A stretch of 6,559 nt of DNA from Armatimonadota bacterium (GTDB taxonomy: Bacteria > Armatimonadota > Armatimonadia > Armatimonadales > Armatimonadaceae), in the NCBI GenBank assembly GCA_014381035.1, contig JACMIS010000416.1:1-6559 (forward strand), written 5' to 3'. Position numbers and translations under genes: made by a program. The number at the start of each line of letters is the position of its first letter. Within the stretch, counting starts at the first letter, position 1. Under the pieces are notes generated by a model that saw only the letters and a program-made list of their open reading frames with translations, did no database searches and was not told where the DNA came from. Positions 5,605 to 6,559 of the stretch are shown here, in pieces.

Positions 5605-5609
5605 AAAAA

Positions 5610-6559
5610 TTGCCGACTTTGGAGAATCCAACTTACGTCCGCGAAATGAATGCGGACGAACTGACCACCGCCGCTAACGGAGCGGGACCACATACCAATG
5701 GCGCGACGAACTCCGATGCGCCAAACGCCGGTGAAAACGGAACCGTAACACCACGTACCCCCCTGACGCAAAAGCAACATCGCGTCACTGACAACCTGTA
5801 TCAACTCTTGGACGTTCTCCCGCCGCGCCTGAAAGACGCTCTGGAGCGAGAGGTTCCGCTCGACGATCTGCTGGAGATTGTCATGGACCTCGGAAAACCG
5901 TCTGAAGTGCGTTTCGGATCACGGGTGGTCGAACTGTATCCTTCCGAACACGAAAACCGCGACATTGTGGCAGGTGTTTTACGTGATCCGCTCGCCGAGG
6001 AAGAGGACACCGGGCGTGTCGAAGCCGAAGTCACCGATGAGGATATTGCCTATGTCACTTCGCGCATCGGCGATTTCGGACTGGACAACCGCGCCGGTAT
6101 CGAACGGACTCTGCACCGTATCTCGGCGATCCGCAACCGCCGCGAGCGAGTCGTCGGACTGACGTGCCGGATCGGTCGCGCTGTTTACGGAACGATTGAT
6201 ATTATTCGCGACATCGTGGAGTCGGGCAAGAGCATTCTGATGCTCGGTCGCCCCGGGGTCGGCAAGACGACGAAACTGCGCGAAGTCGCCCGTATTCTGT
6301 CGGACGAATTCAAGAAGCGGGTCGTGATTGTGGATACGTCGAACGAAATCGCGGGCGACGGCGACATTCCGCACCCGGCTATCGGTCGTTCGCGCAGGAT
6401 GCAGGTGCGCAAACCGGAAGAGCAACACGCGGTCATGATCGAGGCGGTGGAAAACCACATGCCGCAAGTGATCGTGATCGACGAGATCGGGACCGAACAA
6501 GAAGCGTTTGCCGCGCGCACTATCGCCGAGCGCGGTGTACAACTGGTCGGCACAGCGCA
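5610..6559 (+). CDS. Ycf45/SpoIIIAA-like R3H-type AAA ATPase, N-terminal part (3' truncated by window)
   Basis: An open frame runs from TTG 5610 (or ATG 5646) off the right end of the window, about 316 codons without stop. Counting from the ATG, residues 1-48 are a low-complexity Asn/Ala/Thr/Gly-rich tail, then a helical region ([18 protein letters not shown]) like the domain ahead of the ATPase in Ycf45 proteins. The strongly conserved block follows: [39 protein letters not shown], Walker A GRPGVGKT (201-208), [20 protein letters not shown], and Walker B VIVIDE (275-280), ending near [10 protein letters not shown]. The family resembles sporulation protein SpoIIIAA and normally ends in an R3H single-stranded nucleic-acid-binding domain, which would lie beyond the window. 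Its physiological job is not well defined; an ATP-driven nucleic-acid role is usually assumed. A promoter and structured leader precede it, divergent from the cyclase operon. Confidence 0.92.
   Translation, partial: MPTLENPTYVREMNADELTTAANGAGPHTNGATNSDAPNAGENGTVTPRTPLTQKQHRVTDNLYQLLDVLPPRLKDALEREVPLDDLLEIVMDLGKPSEVRFGSRVVELYPSEHENRDIVAGVLRDPLAEEEDTGRVEAEVTDEDIAYVTSRIGDFGLDNRAGIERTLHRISAIRNRRERVVGLTCRIGRAVYGTIDIIRDIVESGKSILMLGRPGVGKTTKLREVARILSDEFKKRVVIVDTSNEIAGDGDIPHPAIGRSRRMQVRKPEEQHAVMIEAVENHMPQVIVIDEIGTEQEAFAARTIAERGVQLVGTA

Larger units (their letters stand above)
5182..5609. other. 428-nt divergent intergenic region
   Basis: This gap separates the minus-strand cyclase gene from the plus-strand ATPase gene. 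It holds, left to right, the cyclase ribosome site (GAGGA on the minus strand, 5194-5190), a CRP-type palindrome, a 27-codon minus-strand leader ORF with a strong ribosome site, a plus-strand promoter with TATAAT, and two inverted repeats in the plus-strand leader. The stretch 5322-5420 shows nothing I can name beyond a weak minus-strand promoter-like pair (TTGCAC, 18 nt, TATCTC). An open 68-codon minus-strand frame at 5339-5545 has no ribosome site or protein-like character. Confidence 0.6.

Noticed and set aside
5979..6542. 187-codon minus-strand open frame opposite the Ycf45-like ATPase
   Set aside because: The plus-strand frame carries unmistakable Walker A and B and family motifs; the antisense frame is a shadow.
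1..6559. tRNA, rRNA, CRISPR arrays, insertion sequences, attachment sites
   Set aside because: No cloverleaf, direct-repeat array, transposase or terminal inverted repeats were seen on reading both strands.

Overview
The window looks like chromosomal DNA of moderate GC content from a free-living, polysaccharide-using bacterium. Two clues point away from Proteobacteria. One is the Ycf45-type R3H/AAA ATPase at the right edge, a family known from Cyanobacteria, chloroplasts, Deinococcota, Chloroflexota, Armatimonadota and some Firmicutes. The other is an AAA_35-type ATPase domain, which is common in cyanobacteria-like genomes. Together with a LacI-regulated GH16/CBM6 glucanase this would suit an Armatimonadota-like organism, but that placement is tentative. 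There are no RNA genes, insertion sequences or CRISPR arrays.

Left part (1-1890, + strand): the 3' end of a LacI-family sugar-responsive repressor, then a 167-nt gap with a candidate extended -10 promoter and a perfect 10+10 bp inverted repeat, then a secreted laminarinase-type GH16 enzyme with a C-terminal CBM6. The simplest reading is a small carbohydrate-use locus in which the repressor controls the glucanase. A GC-rich hairpin at 1858-1888 separates this pair from the convergent genes that follow.

Middle (1895-5302, - strand): the most unusual part. A 738-aa protein joins an N-terminal class III nucleotide cyclase, a central TIR-like domain and a C-terminal AAA_35/STAND-like ATPase with a terminal winged-helix-like segment. 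A four-helix DUF2231 membrane protein follows 24 nt downstream, probably in the same operon. Further on lies a separately promoted 141-aa protein of unknown function. Its promoter carries a near-perfect Gram-positive-type SOS box (CGAAC-AATT-GTTTG) and an adjacent 6+6 bp inverted repeat. Upstream of the cyclase gene are a perfect CRP-type palindrome (TGTGA-N6-TCACA) and a 27-codon leader ORF with a consensus Shine-Dalgarno. The domain set (cyclase, TIR, NTPase, membrane partner) resembles parts used in nucleotide-signalling antiphage systems such as Pycsar and Thoeris, here collapsed mainly into one polypeptide. That role is inference.

Right part (5421-6559, + strand): a divergent promoter with a perfect TATAAT box, a roughly 150-nt leader with two hairpins, and the 5' portion of a Ycf45/SpoIIIAA-like AAA ATPase gene cut off by the window end.
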